Assembly (NCBI GenBank): GCA_965657935.1
Contig: CBFHQE010000002.1
Span: forward strand, 1 to 64,000
DNA: 64,000 nt
Source of the DNA: Maricaulis sp965657935
GTDB taxonomy: Bacteria; Pseudomonadota; Alphaproteobacteria; Caulobacterales; Maricaulaceae
Reading direction: 5' to 3'
The notes under the pieces are model-generated. The model saw only the letters and a list, made by a program, of their open reading frames with translations. It was not told where the DNA came from and did not search any database. Both the position numbers and the translations under genes were made by a program. The first letter of the stretch is position 1, and each line of letters begins with the position of its first letter. Below, piece after piece: positions 9,213 to 17,188 of this stretch.

Positions 9213-10547
9213 ATGAGTGATTACGATAACAATCCTGCCGCCTCGGGCGCGGACCGGCCATCAGAACGAAAGCCGGACTCCAAGCCGGGGTTGGATATCA
9301 TGACTTTTGGCTGTCGTCTCAACGGCTGGGAGAGCGAGGTCATGCGCAAACATGCGCAAGACGCAGGCCTTTCCAATGCGATCCTGGTGAATACCTGTGC
9401 GGTCACAAACGAAGCCGTGCGCCAGGCCCGCCAACAGATCCGACGTGCGCGCCGCGAGAACCCCGAAGCAAAGATCATCGTCACAGGTTGTGCTGCCCAG
9501 GTTGATCCCGACATGTTTGCGGAAATGCCGGAAGTTGATCGGGTCGTCGGCAATGACGAGAAGCTCAAGGCGGAGACGTTCAAGCCGGACGTCTTGCTGG
9601 GCGGCACCGAGAAAGTGCGCGTCAACGATATCATGAGTGTCCGCGAAACCGCCGGACATCTGGTCGAGGGAATGGAAGGTCGCGCGCGCGCCTATGTCCA
9701 GGTGCAGAATGGCTGCGACCATCGCTGTACCTTCTGCATCATCCCTTTTGGACGCGGCAATTCCCGTTCGGTGCCCGCCGGCGAGGTGGTGGACCAGATC
9801 AAGACGCTCGTTGACAAGGGCCACAGCGAAGTTGTGCTGACGGGTGTTGATCTGACCTCCTGGGGGGGAGACCTGCCCGCGACGCCGCAGCTGGGGCGTC
9901 TGGTCCAGGCGATCCTCAAACAGGTGCCGGACCTGCCGCGACTGCGCCTCTCCTCCATTGACGCCATCGAGATCGATGAACCCCTGTTCGAGGCCATTAC
10001 GGGCGAACAGCGTGTCGCGCCCTATCTGCATCTTTCGCTGCAGGCCGGAGATGACATGATCCTCAAGCGCATGAAGCGGCGTCATCTTCGTGATGACGCG
10101 ATCGCCTTGTGTTCACGTTTGAAGGCAGCGCGCCCCGAAATTGCCTTTGGCGCGGATCTGATCGCCGGGTTCCCGACCGAGACCGAAGCGATGTTCGAGA
10201 ACTCCCTCAAACTTGTCGATGAATGCCAGCTGGCCTATCTGCACGTCTTCCCGTTTTCACCCCGCCCGGGAACGCCGGCGGCGCGCATGCCGCAGCTTGA
10301 CCGCGCTGTGATCAAGGAGCGCGCTTCGCGTCTGCGGGCGAAGGCGCAAGAGGCGTTGAATCGTCATCTCGACAGCATGGTCGGCCGAGTTGATGCGGCT
10401 CTGGTCGAAAAGCCGGGTTTTGCCCGGGCGGGAAATTTTGCCAGCATTCGCTATCCGGCCGACAGTGCACCGCGGCCCGGCGCGCTTGTGAATATCGAGG
10501 TTTCGGGTCATGACGGGCGTGAATTGCAGGGGAAACTCGTCGAATGA
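9213..10547 (+). CDS. mtaB: tRNA (t6A37) methylthiotransferase MtaB
   Basis: A 444-residue radical SAM methylthiotransferase. The N-terminal UPF0004 domain carries Cys34, Cys62 and Cys93 for one [4Fe-4S] cluster, and the radical SAM motif C168-x3-C172-x2-C175 (GCDHRCTFC) binds the second. MtaB converts t6A to ms2t6A at position 37 of tRNAs reading ANN codons. It has about 25 extra polar residues before the conserved GCRLN motif. The stop overlaps the ftsY start by four bases (ATGA), so the two are translationally coupled. The NTCAVTNEA and GCDH motifs fit MtaB better than MiaB or RimO. Confidence 0.93.
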   Translation: MSDYDNNPAASGADRPSERKPDSKPGLDIMTFGCRLNGWESEVMRKHAQDAGLSNAILVNTCAVTNEAVRQARQQIRRARRENPEAKIIVTGCAAQVDPDMFAEMPEVDRVVGNDEKLKAETFKPDVLLGGTEKVRVNDIMSVRETAGHLVEGMEGRARAYVQVQNGCDHRCTFCIIPFGRGNSRSVPAGEVVDQIKTLVDKGHSEVVLTGVDLTSWGGDLPATPQLGRLVQAILKQVPDLPRLRLSSIDAIEIDEPLFEAITGEQRVAPYLHLSLQAGDDMILKRMKRRHLRDDAIALCSRLKAARPEIAFGADLIAGFPTETEAMFENSLKLVDECQLAYLHVFPFSPRPGTPAARMPQLDRAVIKERASRLRAKAQEALNRHLDSMVGRVDAALVEKPGFARAGNFASIRYPADSAPRPGALVNIEVSGHDGRELQGKLVE

Positions 10548-11473
10548 GTGAGAAAAAGCCGGGCTTCTTTTCCCGACTTGCTGCGGGGCTGAAACGCACC
10601 TCGTCCAAACTGGGCGAATCCGTCACTGCGATCTTCACCAAGCGCAAGCTGGACAATGAGGCCATCGAGGAGCTGGAAGACACGCTCATCGCCGCGGATC
10701 TCGGCGCTGCTGCAGCCATGCGCGTGACCGAGCGTCTGGCCAAGGACCGTTTCGACAAGGAAGTCAGCGACGAGGAGGTCCGCGAGGTTTTGGCCTCCGT
10801 TGTTGCAGAAACGCTGGAACCCCTGGAAACGCCACTCGACCTTACCGGCAGCTCGCCGCGTGTGGTGCTGTTTGTCGGCGTCAACGGCTCCGGCAAGACG
10901 ACGACGCTCGGCAAGATCGCCGTCAAACTCAAGCGCGACGGCCGCAATCCTGTGCTGGCAGCGGGTGATACTTTCCGTGCGGCAGCCATCGAACAGGTCT
11001 CTGTCTGGGGCGAACGAGCCAAGGCACCTGTCATCAAGCGCGAAATCGGCGCCGATGCAGCGGGGCTGGCCTATGATGCGCTGGAGGAAGCCGAGCGCGG
11101 TGGACATGATGTGGTACTGATCGACACGGCCGGACGGCTTCAGAACAAGTCCGAGCTGATGGAAGAACTCCGCAAGATCGTCCGCGTTATTCGCAAGAAA
11201 ATCCCCGATGCCCCGCACGAGGTTTTGCTGGTGCTCGACGGCACGGTCGGCTCCAACGCCGTGTCACAGGCTGAGGCCTTCCTTGAAGCCTCTGACGTGA
11301 CTGGCGTGATCATGACCAAGCTGGACGGGACGGCCAAGGGAGGTGCCCTGGTCCAGGTGGCCGAGAAATTCCAGCTGCCGATCCACTATATCGGCATCGG
11401 TGAGGGCGAAGAGGACCTCCAGCCTTTCAGCGCGCAGGGCTTTGCCCGCGCCATTGCGGGTCTGGAGGAGTAG
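10544..11473 (+). CDS. ftsY: Signal recognition particle receptor FtsY
   Basis: A 309-residue SRP GTPase that docks the SRP-ribosome complex at the inner membrane for co-translational insertion. The P-loop GVNGSGKTTT is at about 112-121, with DTAGRLQNK and TKLDGTAKGG (G4/G5 region) downstream. The N-terminal NG helices are present, but the acidic A domain of enterobacterial FtsY is reduced to a short basic segment, as is common in alphaproteobacteria. It overlaps mtaB by four bases and is followed four bases later by a DMT transporter gene. Confidence 0.96.
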   Translation: MSEKKPGFFSRLAAGLKRTSSKLGESVTAIFTKRKLDNEAIEELEDTLIAADLGAAAAMRVTERLAKDRFDKEVSDEEVREVLASVVAETLEPLETPLDLTGSSPRVVLFVGVNGSGKTTTLGKIAVKLKRDGRNPVLAAGDTFRAAAIEQVSVWGERAKAPVIKREIGADAAGLAYDALEEAERGGHDVVLIDTAGRLQNKSELMEELRKIVRVIRKKIPDAPHEVLLVLDGTVGSNAVSQAEAFLEASDVTGVIMTKLDGTAKGGALVQVAEKFQLPIHYIGIGEGEEDLQPFSAQGFARAIAGLEE

Positions 11474-11476
11474 GGC

Positions 11477-12331
11477 TTGCTCGAAGCCCTCCCGCTCGCC
11501 AGCCTGGCCATGTTGTGCTCGGCGAGCCTGCATGCCTTCATGGGGTTGCTGACCAAACAGGCGGGCGACCGCCTGGTGTTTCGGGCCGCGATGATGTCGA
11601 TCGGGGCTGCCTACGTCCTGCCCGTCCTGCTGACGCAGCCGATCCCGGACTGGAGTGTCTGGCGTTTCCTGCTTCTGGGCGCCGCCCTGCACTGGGCCTT
11701 CCAGATGGCGATGATCCGGGCGTTCGAACACGGTGATATGGGGCTGGTCTATCCGATCATGCGCGGCGGTGCGCCGCTGCTGGCTGGCCTTGTGGCCTTT
11801 CTGGTGCTCGGCGAGGTGTTGTCGATCTGGGAGATCGCCGGGCTCGTTGTGGCCTCGCTGGCCGTGCTGGGTTTCGGTTGGCCGGAAAAGGGCGGTCGCC
11901 CCAAGGCGCAGGCGATCGGATTTGCTTTCCTCGCGGCTGGCATGACGGCGCTCTATTCAGTGAATGATGCCTCCGGTGCGCGGGCTGCCAGCAGCCCCTT
12001 TGTCTATCTGGCCTGGTTCGCCGTGGTGACAGCGGTGCCGATCCTTCTCACGGCCCTGATCCGGCGCGGGCGGGCCTTGCCCGGGCTGATGCGGCAGGAG
12101 CTGAAATCCGGTGCGATCGCCTCGCTGTTCGGCCTGGGCAGTTACGGATTTGCGCTGTTTGCTTATGCGAACGCTGCCGTTGGACCCATGTCCGCCCTGC
12201 GCGAGACGTCGGTGGTGATCGGCGCGATCCTGGCCGCCGTCGTGCTCAAGGAAGGCTTCGGCAAGCGGCGTATTGGTCTCTCGGTCGTGCTTGTAGGCGG
12301 CCTGCTCGCTATGCGCCTGGCGGCGGTATAA
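11477..12331 (+). CDS. EamA/DMT superfamily transporter
   Basis: A 284-residue integral membrane protein with about ten hydrophobic helices arranged as two EamA repeats, typical of drug/metabolite transporters. The start is TTG at 11477, with GGAGGAG six bases upstream inside the end of ftsY; no better start exists near the first helix. The substrate is not predictable. It is the last gene of the mtaB-ftsY transcript and ends at a repeat that probably acts as terminator. Confidence 0.85.
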   Translation: MLEALPLASLAMLCSASLHAFMGLLTKQAGDRLVFRAAMMSIGAAYVLPVLLTQPIPDWSVWRFLLLGAALHWAFQMAMIRAFEHGDMGLVYPIMRGGAPLLAGLVAFLVLGEVLSIWEIAGLVVASLAVLGFGWPEKGGRPKAQAIGFAFLAAGMTALYSVNDASGARAASSPFVYLAWFAVVTAVPILLTALIRRGRALPGLMRQELKSGAIASLFGLGSYGFALFAYANAAVGPMSALRETSVVIGAILAAVVLKEGFGKRRIGLSVVLVGGLLAMRLAAV

Positions 12332-12441
12332 TTTCTTCCCCCTGCGGGGGGGAAGTGGCTGAGCGCAGCGAAGTCGAAGGGGGACGTTATCGATACACCC
12401 CCGCCGCCCCCGCGGGGCACCTCCCCCTAGTGGGGGAGGAA
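12332..12441. repeat. REP/BIME-like palindromic intergenic repeat
   Basis: The gap between convergent genes holds two GC-rich hairpins: 12335-12355 (CTTCCCCC...GGGGGAAG) and 12420-12439 (CCTCCCCC...GGGGGAGG). The right unit, read on the other strand, resembles the left one (TCCTCCCCC-loop-GGGGGAGGTG against TTCTTCCCCC-loop-GGGGGGAAGTG), so the element is a pair of inverted units, as in BIMEs. The inner part contains TGGCTGAGCGCAGCGAAGTC, of a style seen in dispersed repeats of related genomes. It may also terminate both genes. The copy number elsewhere cannot be seen here. Confidence 0.65.
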
Positions 12442-12452
12442 AGGCGGCAGCC

Positions 12453-13124
12453 CTAACCGCCGCGATTGACTGGCACCAGCGCGCCGGAGATGGCGCGACT
12501 GTTGTCTGACAGAAGAAAACCAATCACTTCCGCCGCTGCTTCCGGTTTCACCCAGCTGGACGTATCGGCATCGGGCATGTCGGCGCGATTGGTCGGCGTA
12601 TCACGGATCGTCGGCAGAACCGCGTTCACGCGGACGCCAGCGCCCGCACCCTCTTCTGCCAGGCTTTCGGTAAGAGCGTGCACACCGGCTTTCGACGCGG
12701 TGTAGGCTGCCATGCCCAGACCCGGTGCTTTTACAGCAGCAGCACCGATATTGACGATCGCCGCTTCGCCATCAAACAGCGAGACCGCCGTGCGCGACGC
12801 GATGGCGGCAGTTTTCAGATTGATTCGGAACATCTTGTCGAAACCGTCGATGTCGCCATCGGCGATGGTCTGCCAGATGAACCCTCCGGCGATATTGGCA
12901 ATACCTGTCAGGCCGCCCATTTTTTCCTTGGCGGAGGCGAACGCGGTTTGCACCGCTGCTTCATCCGTCAGGTCGACCCCGCCGATGACGTGCTGGGCCG
13001 CGCTGGAGCCATTATCGGGAGCGAGATCGATCGCGGTGACGGTTGCACCGGCTTGCACCAGGTGAACGACGACGGCCTGGCCCAGAATGCCCAGGGCGCC
13101 GGTTACGATGATCTTGTCAGACAT
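12453..13124 (-). CDS. SDR family oxidoreductase
   Basis: A 223-residue short-chain dehydrogenase, shorter than the usual 250. The N-terminal motif is TGALGILG, a variant of TGxxxGxG. NIAGG stands in the NNAG position and the YTASK catalytic Tyr/Lys pair is present. The conserved catalytic Ser region reads VNIGAAA, so the usual Ser is not obvious and may be missing. It ends with a conserved GALVPVNRGG tail. It is not similar to the two SDRs at the left end of the window. Function unknown beyond probable NAD(P)-dependent redox activity. Confidence 0.85.
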   Translation of the reverse strand: MSDKIIVTGALGILGQAVVVHLVQAGATVTAIDLAPDNGSSAAQHVIGGVDLTDEAAVQTAFASAKEKMGGLTGIANIAGGFIWQTIADGDIDGFDKMFRINLKTAAIASRTAVSLFDGEAAIVNIGAAAVKAPGLGMAAYTASKAGVHALTESLAEEGAGAGVRVNAVLPTIRDTPTNRADMPDADTSSWVKPEAAAEVIGFLLSDNSRAISGALVPVNRGG

Positions 13125-13175
13125 GAGGGTCTCCCGCTTGTTTGCAGCGCGGATACCATGCCGGTCACAAAGTGC

Positions 13176-13200
13176 AAGGGGCGAGCCTGGCTCGCCCCTT
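13176..13200 (-). terminator. Hairpin downstream of the lipoprotein gene
   Basis: A near-perfect inverted repeat, AAGGGGCGAGCC/GGCTCGCCCCTT, begins nine bases past the stop of the minus-strand lipoprotein gene. The T-tract after it on that strand is weak, so efficiency is uncertain. Confidence 0.55.
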
Positions 13201-13208
13201 GTCTATGG

Positions 13209-13871
13209 CTAGCAGCCGTATCCGCGGTTTTCCTTGAGGCCCCAGGTGAGGCCATTCTCGTCGGTTCCCGCGACATAGCCATAGGGCAGATCGCCCTGAT
13301 AGAATGCGTTTTGCATCTGCAGCACCATCAGTTCACCATTTCTCAGAAAGACCACGGCGTACTGGCGATAGCCACCAAATTCATTCGTGTGCATGGCGAC
13401 GTTCAGAGCGTCGCCCATGATGGGCTCCACATCGGCTGGGCGGGCTTGTCCCGTGCTATCATCGCGCAGGCAGGCATTGAGGTCGGTGCCCGAGACATTG
13501 CGCGGAATTTCGCGATTGCGCCAGGCGGCCGGACGTTCCCAGGCCGCCAATGTCATGGAAATTCGATCAACCTGGCGCTCAGTGAATATTCGGCGTTCTT
13601 CCTCGGCAATGCGACGTTCTTCCTCCAGGCGACGACGTTCTTCCTCGACGCGGCGACGCTCCTCGTCGAATACTGCGGGACAATCCGTGTCACGGCGGCC
13701 CAGCTCGGCATCGACGAGAGAGGTCTCGTCGATCTCGCGACTGCCCGGATTGGCCTGGATGCGGCAGAGTTGCAGGTCGGAGAAGGTGTAAACGTTTTCT
13801 GCGGTAACCGTCGTCGCGCAACCGCTTAGAAGCGTTGCGAAGGCTACCGAGGCGAGAGCCAGTCGTTTCAT
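13209..13871 (-). CDS. Lipoprotein with short charged coiled coil, unknown function
   Basis: A 220-residue predicted lipoprotein: basic N-terminus, hydrophobic core and lipobox LSGC with Cys18. Residues about 68-95 form a highly charged segment with repeated EEERR units, a predicted helix or short coiled coil encoded by a short imperfect DNA repeat near 13600-13665. The C-terminal 110 residues look globular and end in GYGC; two further cysteines (LQLCRI and LNACLR) could form disulfides. I do not recognise the family. It is monocistronic with its own terminator and diverges from tesB across 148 bases. Confidence 0.75.
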   Translation of the reverse strand: MKRLALASVAFATLLSGCATTVTAENVYTFSDLQLCRIQANPGSREIDETSLVDAELGRRDTDCPAVFDEERRRVEEERRRLEEERRIAEEERRIFTERQVDRISMTLAAWERPAAWRNREIPRNVSGTDLNACLRDDSTGQARPADVEPIMGDALNVAMHTNEFGGYRQYAVVFLRNGELMVLQMQNAFYQGDLPYGYVAGTDENGLTWGLKENRGYGC

Positions 13872-14019
13872 GATTATCCCCCTTGAAGATTGGCGACAGA
13901 ATACTGCTGGTCATTTGCCACGCAACACCTGAACGGGGGATTGCAGGTTCGGGCTGGCTTTTTTCGCAAGCGCACCCAAAAATGGCAAAAAACAAATACA
14001 GACGGCTGGTCTCATCATT

Positions 14020-14922
14020 ATGCAAGAAACTGAAGAAAGACGCCCCACGCAGGACGAAGCGCCCGGAGCGCTGGTTGACCTGTTGACGGTCGAGGAACTG
14101 GACAGGGATCTTTATCGTGGCAAGCGCAATCCGGGCGGTCAGGGCCGGGTATTCGGCGGTCAGGTCATTGCCCAGGCGCTGATGTCGGCGGTTGGTTCGG
14201 TCGATGAGGATCGTGTCGCACATTCGTTGCACGCTTATTTCATGCGCCCCGGTGACGAGAAACTTCCGATCATTTTCCGTGTTGAGCGTGATTATGACGG
14301 TGGCAGCTTCTCCAACCGCCGGGTGATTGCCATCCAGCGCGGCAAGCCGATCCTGAACATGACGGCTTCTTTTCAGCGCCAGGAAAAAGGCCTCGAACAC
14401 CAGGCGGAGATGCCGGATGTGCCACAGCCGGAGGAATTGGCGACTGAAGCCGAAATCGCCGAGCGCTATCGCGATCGTTTCCCCAAGGCCTTTGTCGACT
14501 TCATGACACGTCCGCGCGCTATTGAGTTGCGTCCGGTGGAGAGCTGGCTGGATCCGGAAAACGAAGTTCGCAACGGGTTGCGCCAGACCTGGATCCGCAC
14601 TTCGGGCCCGGTCGGTGATGATCCGATCATGCATCGCGCCATCCTGGCCTATGCCTCGGACATGACTCTGCTGGGAACCAGTATGAAACCGCACGGCGTG
14701 AACTGGCTGATGCCTCAAATGCAGACCGCCAGCCTCGATCATGCGTTGTGGTTCCACGACGATGTGCGTGTCGATGACTGGCTGCTCTATGCGTGCGACA
14801 GTCCCTGGTCGGGCGGCGCGCGCGGCTATAATCGCGGCCACTTGTTTACGCGCGATGGCAAGCTGATCGCTTCGGCGACCCAGGAAGGCCTGATCCGCTG
14901 GCGTGAAGACAAGAAGGGCTGA
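14020..14922 (+). CDS. tesB: Acyl-CoA thioesterase II (TesB)
   Basis: A 300-residue double-hotdog thioesterase that hydrolyses medium- and long-chain acyl-CoA to free fatty acid and CoA in the cytoplasm. Family hallmarks include GRVFGGQVIAQAL near residues 42-54, the HSLHAYFMRPGD segment, and the C-terminal LDHALWFHDDVRVDDWLLY and RGHLFTRDGKL motifs. Length and layout match TesB. A second, unrelated hotdog thioesterase follows two bases downstream with a GTG start, so the pair is probably co-transcribed. Confidence 0.93.
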   Translation: MQETEERRPTQDEAPGALVDLLTVEELDRDLYRGKRNPGGQGRVFGGQVIAQALMSAVGSVDEDRVAHSLHAYFMRPGDEKLPIIFRVERDYDGGSFSNRRVIAIQRGKPILNMTASFQRQEKGLEHQAEMPDVPQPEELATEAEIAERYRDRFPKAFVDFMTRPRAIELRPVESWLDPENEVRNGLRQTWIRTSGPVGDDPIMHRAILAYASDMTLLGTSMKPHGVNWLMPQMQTASLDHALWFHDDVRVDDWLLYACDSPWSGGARGYNRGHLFTRDGKLIASATQEGLIRWREDKKG

Positions 14923-14924
14923 GC

Positions 14925-15353
14925 GTGACCCCGCAAATCCAGAGCGAAGGTGAGTTCAAAGGCTGGCAATACTGGCCCGAGGAGCCTTTTGAGAGCCATG
15001 CCGGTCCATTCTATCGGACTGTGGATCATGATGGCGTCATCGGCGCCTTTCGCGCCGAGCGCAAACAAATGAATGCGGGCGGAGTGGTGCATGGCGGCTG
15101 TTTGATGAGCTTTGCCGACTTCATGCTCTTCTCCATCGCCTGGGATGCGTTCGAGGATGGAAGCCTCGGCGTCACCATGACGTTCAACTCCGAATTCCTC
15201 GACGGCGCACGCGAAGGCGAGCTTGTGACCAGCCGTGGCGAGGTCACTCGCATGGGTAAAACGACCATTTTCGTGCGTGGGATGATCTATTCAGAAGACC
15301 GTCCCGTGATGAGCTTTTCCGGCTCCATTCGCCGCTTCACGCCTCGTGCCTAA
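14925..15353 (+). CDS. PaaI/hotdog-fold thioesterase
   Basis: A 142-residue single-domain hotdog protein of the PaaI type. The conserved GGVVHGGCLMSFAD segment (about residues 49-62) forms the acyl-CoA site. The start is GTG at 14925, two bases after the tesB stop. Its stop codon overlaps, tail to tail, with that of the minus-strand flavin oxidoreductase. Pairing of TesB with a PaaI-type enzyme suggests acyl-CoA pool control; the specific acyl group is unknown. Confidence 0.85.
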   Translation: MTPQIQSEGEFKGWQYWPEEPFESHAGPFYRTVDHDGVIGAFRAERKQMNAGGVVHGGCLMSFADFMLFSIAWDAFEDGSLGVTMTFNSEFLDGAREGELVTSRGEVTRMGKTTIFVRGMIYSEDRPVMSFSGSIRRFTPRA

Positions 15354-16654
15354 CGTTTGAGATTCTTGGCGTCCTTGCCGTCCTGCATGTGATGGGCGAG
15401 GAAGGCGAACAGCATGTTCATCTTGCGTTTCGTCGGGCGGCCTTCACCCAGGCGCAGGATGTTGCGGTAAAAGAAGGCCATATTGGCAAAGCCATTCATC
15501 GCACGCAGCGTCGGGTTTGAGGATTGCGGGCCAAATAAACCGGGCCCCAGCGCCAGCGTGTCTTCCCAGGATATCAGCTGGTCCAGCGAGCCTTCGATCA
15601 GGCGATCAGGCAAGTCGGTGTCGACACAAAGCGGGCGCGCCAGCCCGATGACCTGGATCGCGTCCTCATTGAGCGCCGCCAGCATGGCATCACGGGAGCG
15701 GAAGCCGCCGGTCACCATGAGCGGGATGTTGCAGTTTTGACGGATTGCCGTTGCGTAGTTGAGGAAATAGGCCTCGCGGGCTCGAGTGGAGGCCTTGATT
15801 GCCGTTTCGTCCTTGTAGACGGGCTCCAGACCTTCAATGCCCAGCAGGGCCGGTTGTTCGTAATTGCCGCCCGAAATCTCGACGAGATCAACCCCGGCCT
15901 GCTCCAGCATGCCGACCACGCCGATGCATTCATCCAGCGCAAACCCGCCTTTCTGGAAATCGGAGGAGTTGAGTTTGACCCCGATAGGATATCCAGTGCC
16001 GACGGCGGCCCGGACCGCAGCGATGATCTCCAGCAACAGGCGTGCGCGGTTTTCCAGCGATCCACCCCACTCGTCCTCGCGCCGATTGATCAACGGGTTG
16101 AGAAATTCAGAGAGCAGATAGCCGTGGGCTGAATGCACTTGCACGCCAGTGAAGCCGGCCGCTTGGGCGACGCTGGCGGTGTGGGCGAAACGGGCAATGA
16201 CGTCCTTGATTTCGTCCGTGGTCAGGGCGCGAGGCTTGGCAAACAAGCCGCCGGGCAGGGCAACCTCGCCTATGGCTGACGGCGCAACAGGTTCCGTCGC
16301 AATCGCTTTCGGCGACTGGCGGCCGGCATGAGAGATCTGCATCCAGATATGCCCGCCAGCGGCTCGGCCCGCCGCCGCCATATTGCTGAGCCCCAGCATC
16401 TGTTCGTCTGTTTGTTCGCCGTCGACAACGATGTTGGCGGCGCGCTCAAGATAACGCCTGTCGACCATGACATTGCCGGTCACAGACAATCCCAGTCCAC
16501 CCTCTGCCCAGGCGGTATACAGCCGGGCATGTTTTACGGTCGCACGGTTATGATCGTCGGCCAGGCCTTCCGTCATGGCAGATTTGCACAAGCGGTTTGG
16601 CAAAGTCGCGCCGCAGGGCAGAGCGAGCGGATCGCCCAGATTGATAGTGGTCAT
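15350..16654 (-). CDS. Old-yellow-enzyme-type NADH:flavin oxidoreductase
   Basis: A 434-residue TIM-barrel FMN oxidoreductase of the OYE family. Visible motifs are the N-terminal PLALPCGATLPNRLCKSAMTE region, HAGRQS, the substrate-binding VQVHSAHGYLLSEFLNP loop, RREDEWGGS and the C-terminal TGGFRSRDAML phosphate-binding stretch. A further 70 residues after the barrel extend it beyond the usual length of about 360 residues, but there is no Fe-S or second flavin domain as in 2,4-dienoyl-CoA reductase. It probably reduces alpha,beta-unsaturated carbonyls; the physiological substrate is unknown. Confidence 0.9.
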   Translation of the reverse strand: MTTINLGDPLALPCGATLPNRLCKSAMTEGLADDHNRATVKHARLYTAWAEGGLGLSVTGNVMVDRRYLERAANIVVDGEQTDEQMLGLSNMAAAGRAAGGHIWMQISHAGRQSPKAIATEPVAPSAIGEVALPGGLFAKPRALTTDEIKDVIARFAHTASVAQAAGFTGVQVHSAHGYLLSEFLNPLINRREDEWGGSLENRARLLLEIIAAVRAAVGTGYPIGVKLNSSDFQKGGFALDECIGVVGMLEQAGVDLVEISGGNYEQPALLGIEGLEPVYKDETAIKASTRAREAYFLNYATAIRQNCNIPLMVTGGFRSRDAMLAALNEDAIQVIGLARPLCVDTDLPDRLIEGSLDQLISWEDTLALGPGLFGPQSSNPTLRAMNGFANMAFFYRNILRLGEGRPTKRKMNMLFAFLAHHMQDGKDAKNLKR

Positions 16655-16762
16655 GAGGCCCCCAGTTCAGAGAATTTTCCGAAGCTTGGATCAATTGCGG
16701 ACCGCTTGGCAAACACTGTTTACCCAGCCTACGGTGTTCAGAACGAAAATGGGGAGACGGAC

Positions 16763-17188
16763 ATGAAGCTCGAACACGCGCTGGAGCCGACCGAAGCTCA
16801 GATCAATGCCATCCTGGCGGCCGGCAAGGGCGGTGAGGTTCATATGCTCAACCTGCTGAAATTCCGCGAATTCGCCGCATATGAGGATGGCCGAGACGGC
16901 GACATGCCGGGCCGCGATGTTTATCTTCATCGCTACGGTGCGCCCATGCTCGATATGGTTATGAAGGCGGGCGGGAGTGTGAAATTCTCCTCGGTTCCGT
17001 CCGCATTACTGGTCGGCGATATGGAGGTGCCCTGGGATATGGTCGCGATTATCACCTATCCGTCGTTCAAAACCCTGATGGATATCTCGCTCACGCCGGA
17101 GTTTCAGGAGATCGCCGTACATCGCAAGGCGGGTCTGGAAGGCCAGCTTCTGCTGCCATGCTTTGCAGAGGACACCGCGATCGCATGA
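16763..17188 (+). CDS. DUF1330 family protein
   Basis: A 141-residue small protein of the DUF1330/dimeric alpha-beta barrel type. The segments VHMLNLLKF, YLHRYGAPM and MVAIITYPSF fit that fold. ATG 16763 has GGGGAGACGG upstream, while longer in-frame starts lie inside the divergent OYE gene. The stop overlaps the start of the next gene (ATGA), so the two are coupled. The biochemical role of this family is unsettled; the neighbour suggests a shared small-molecule pathway. Confidence 0.8.
   Translation: MKLEHALEPTEAQINAILAAGKGGEVHMLNLLKFREFAAYEDGRDGDMPGRDVYLHRYGAPMLDMVMKAGGSVKFSSVPSALLVGDMEVPWDMVAIITYPSFKTLMDISLTPEFQEIAVHRKAGLEGQLLLPCFAEDTAIA

Noticed and set aside
16328..16762. In-frame extension of the DUF1330 protein
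   Set aside because: It runs antisense through the OYE gene and lacks family similarity; ATG 16763 with GGGGAGA is better.
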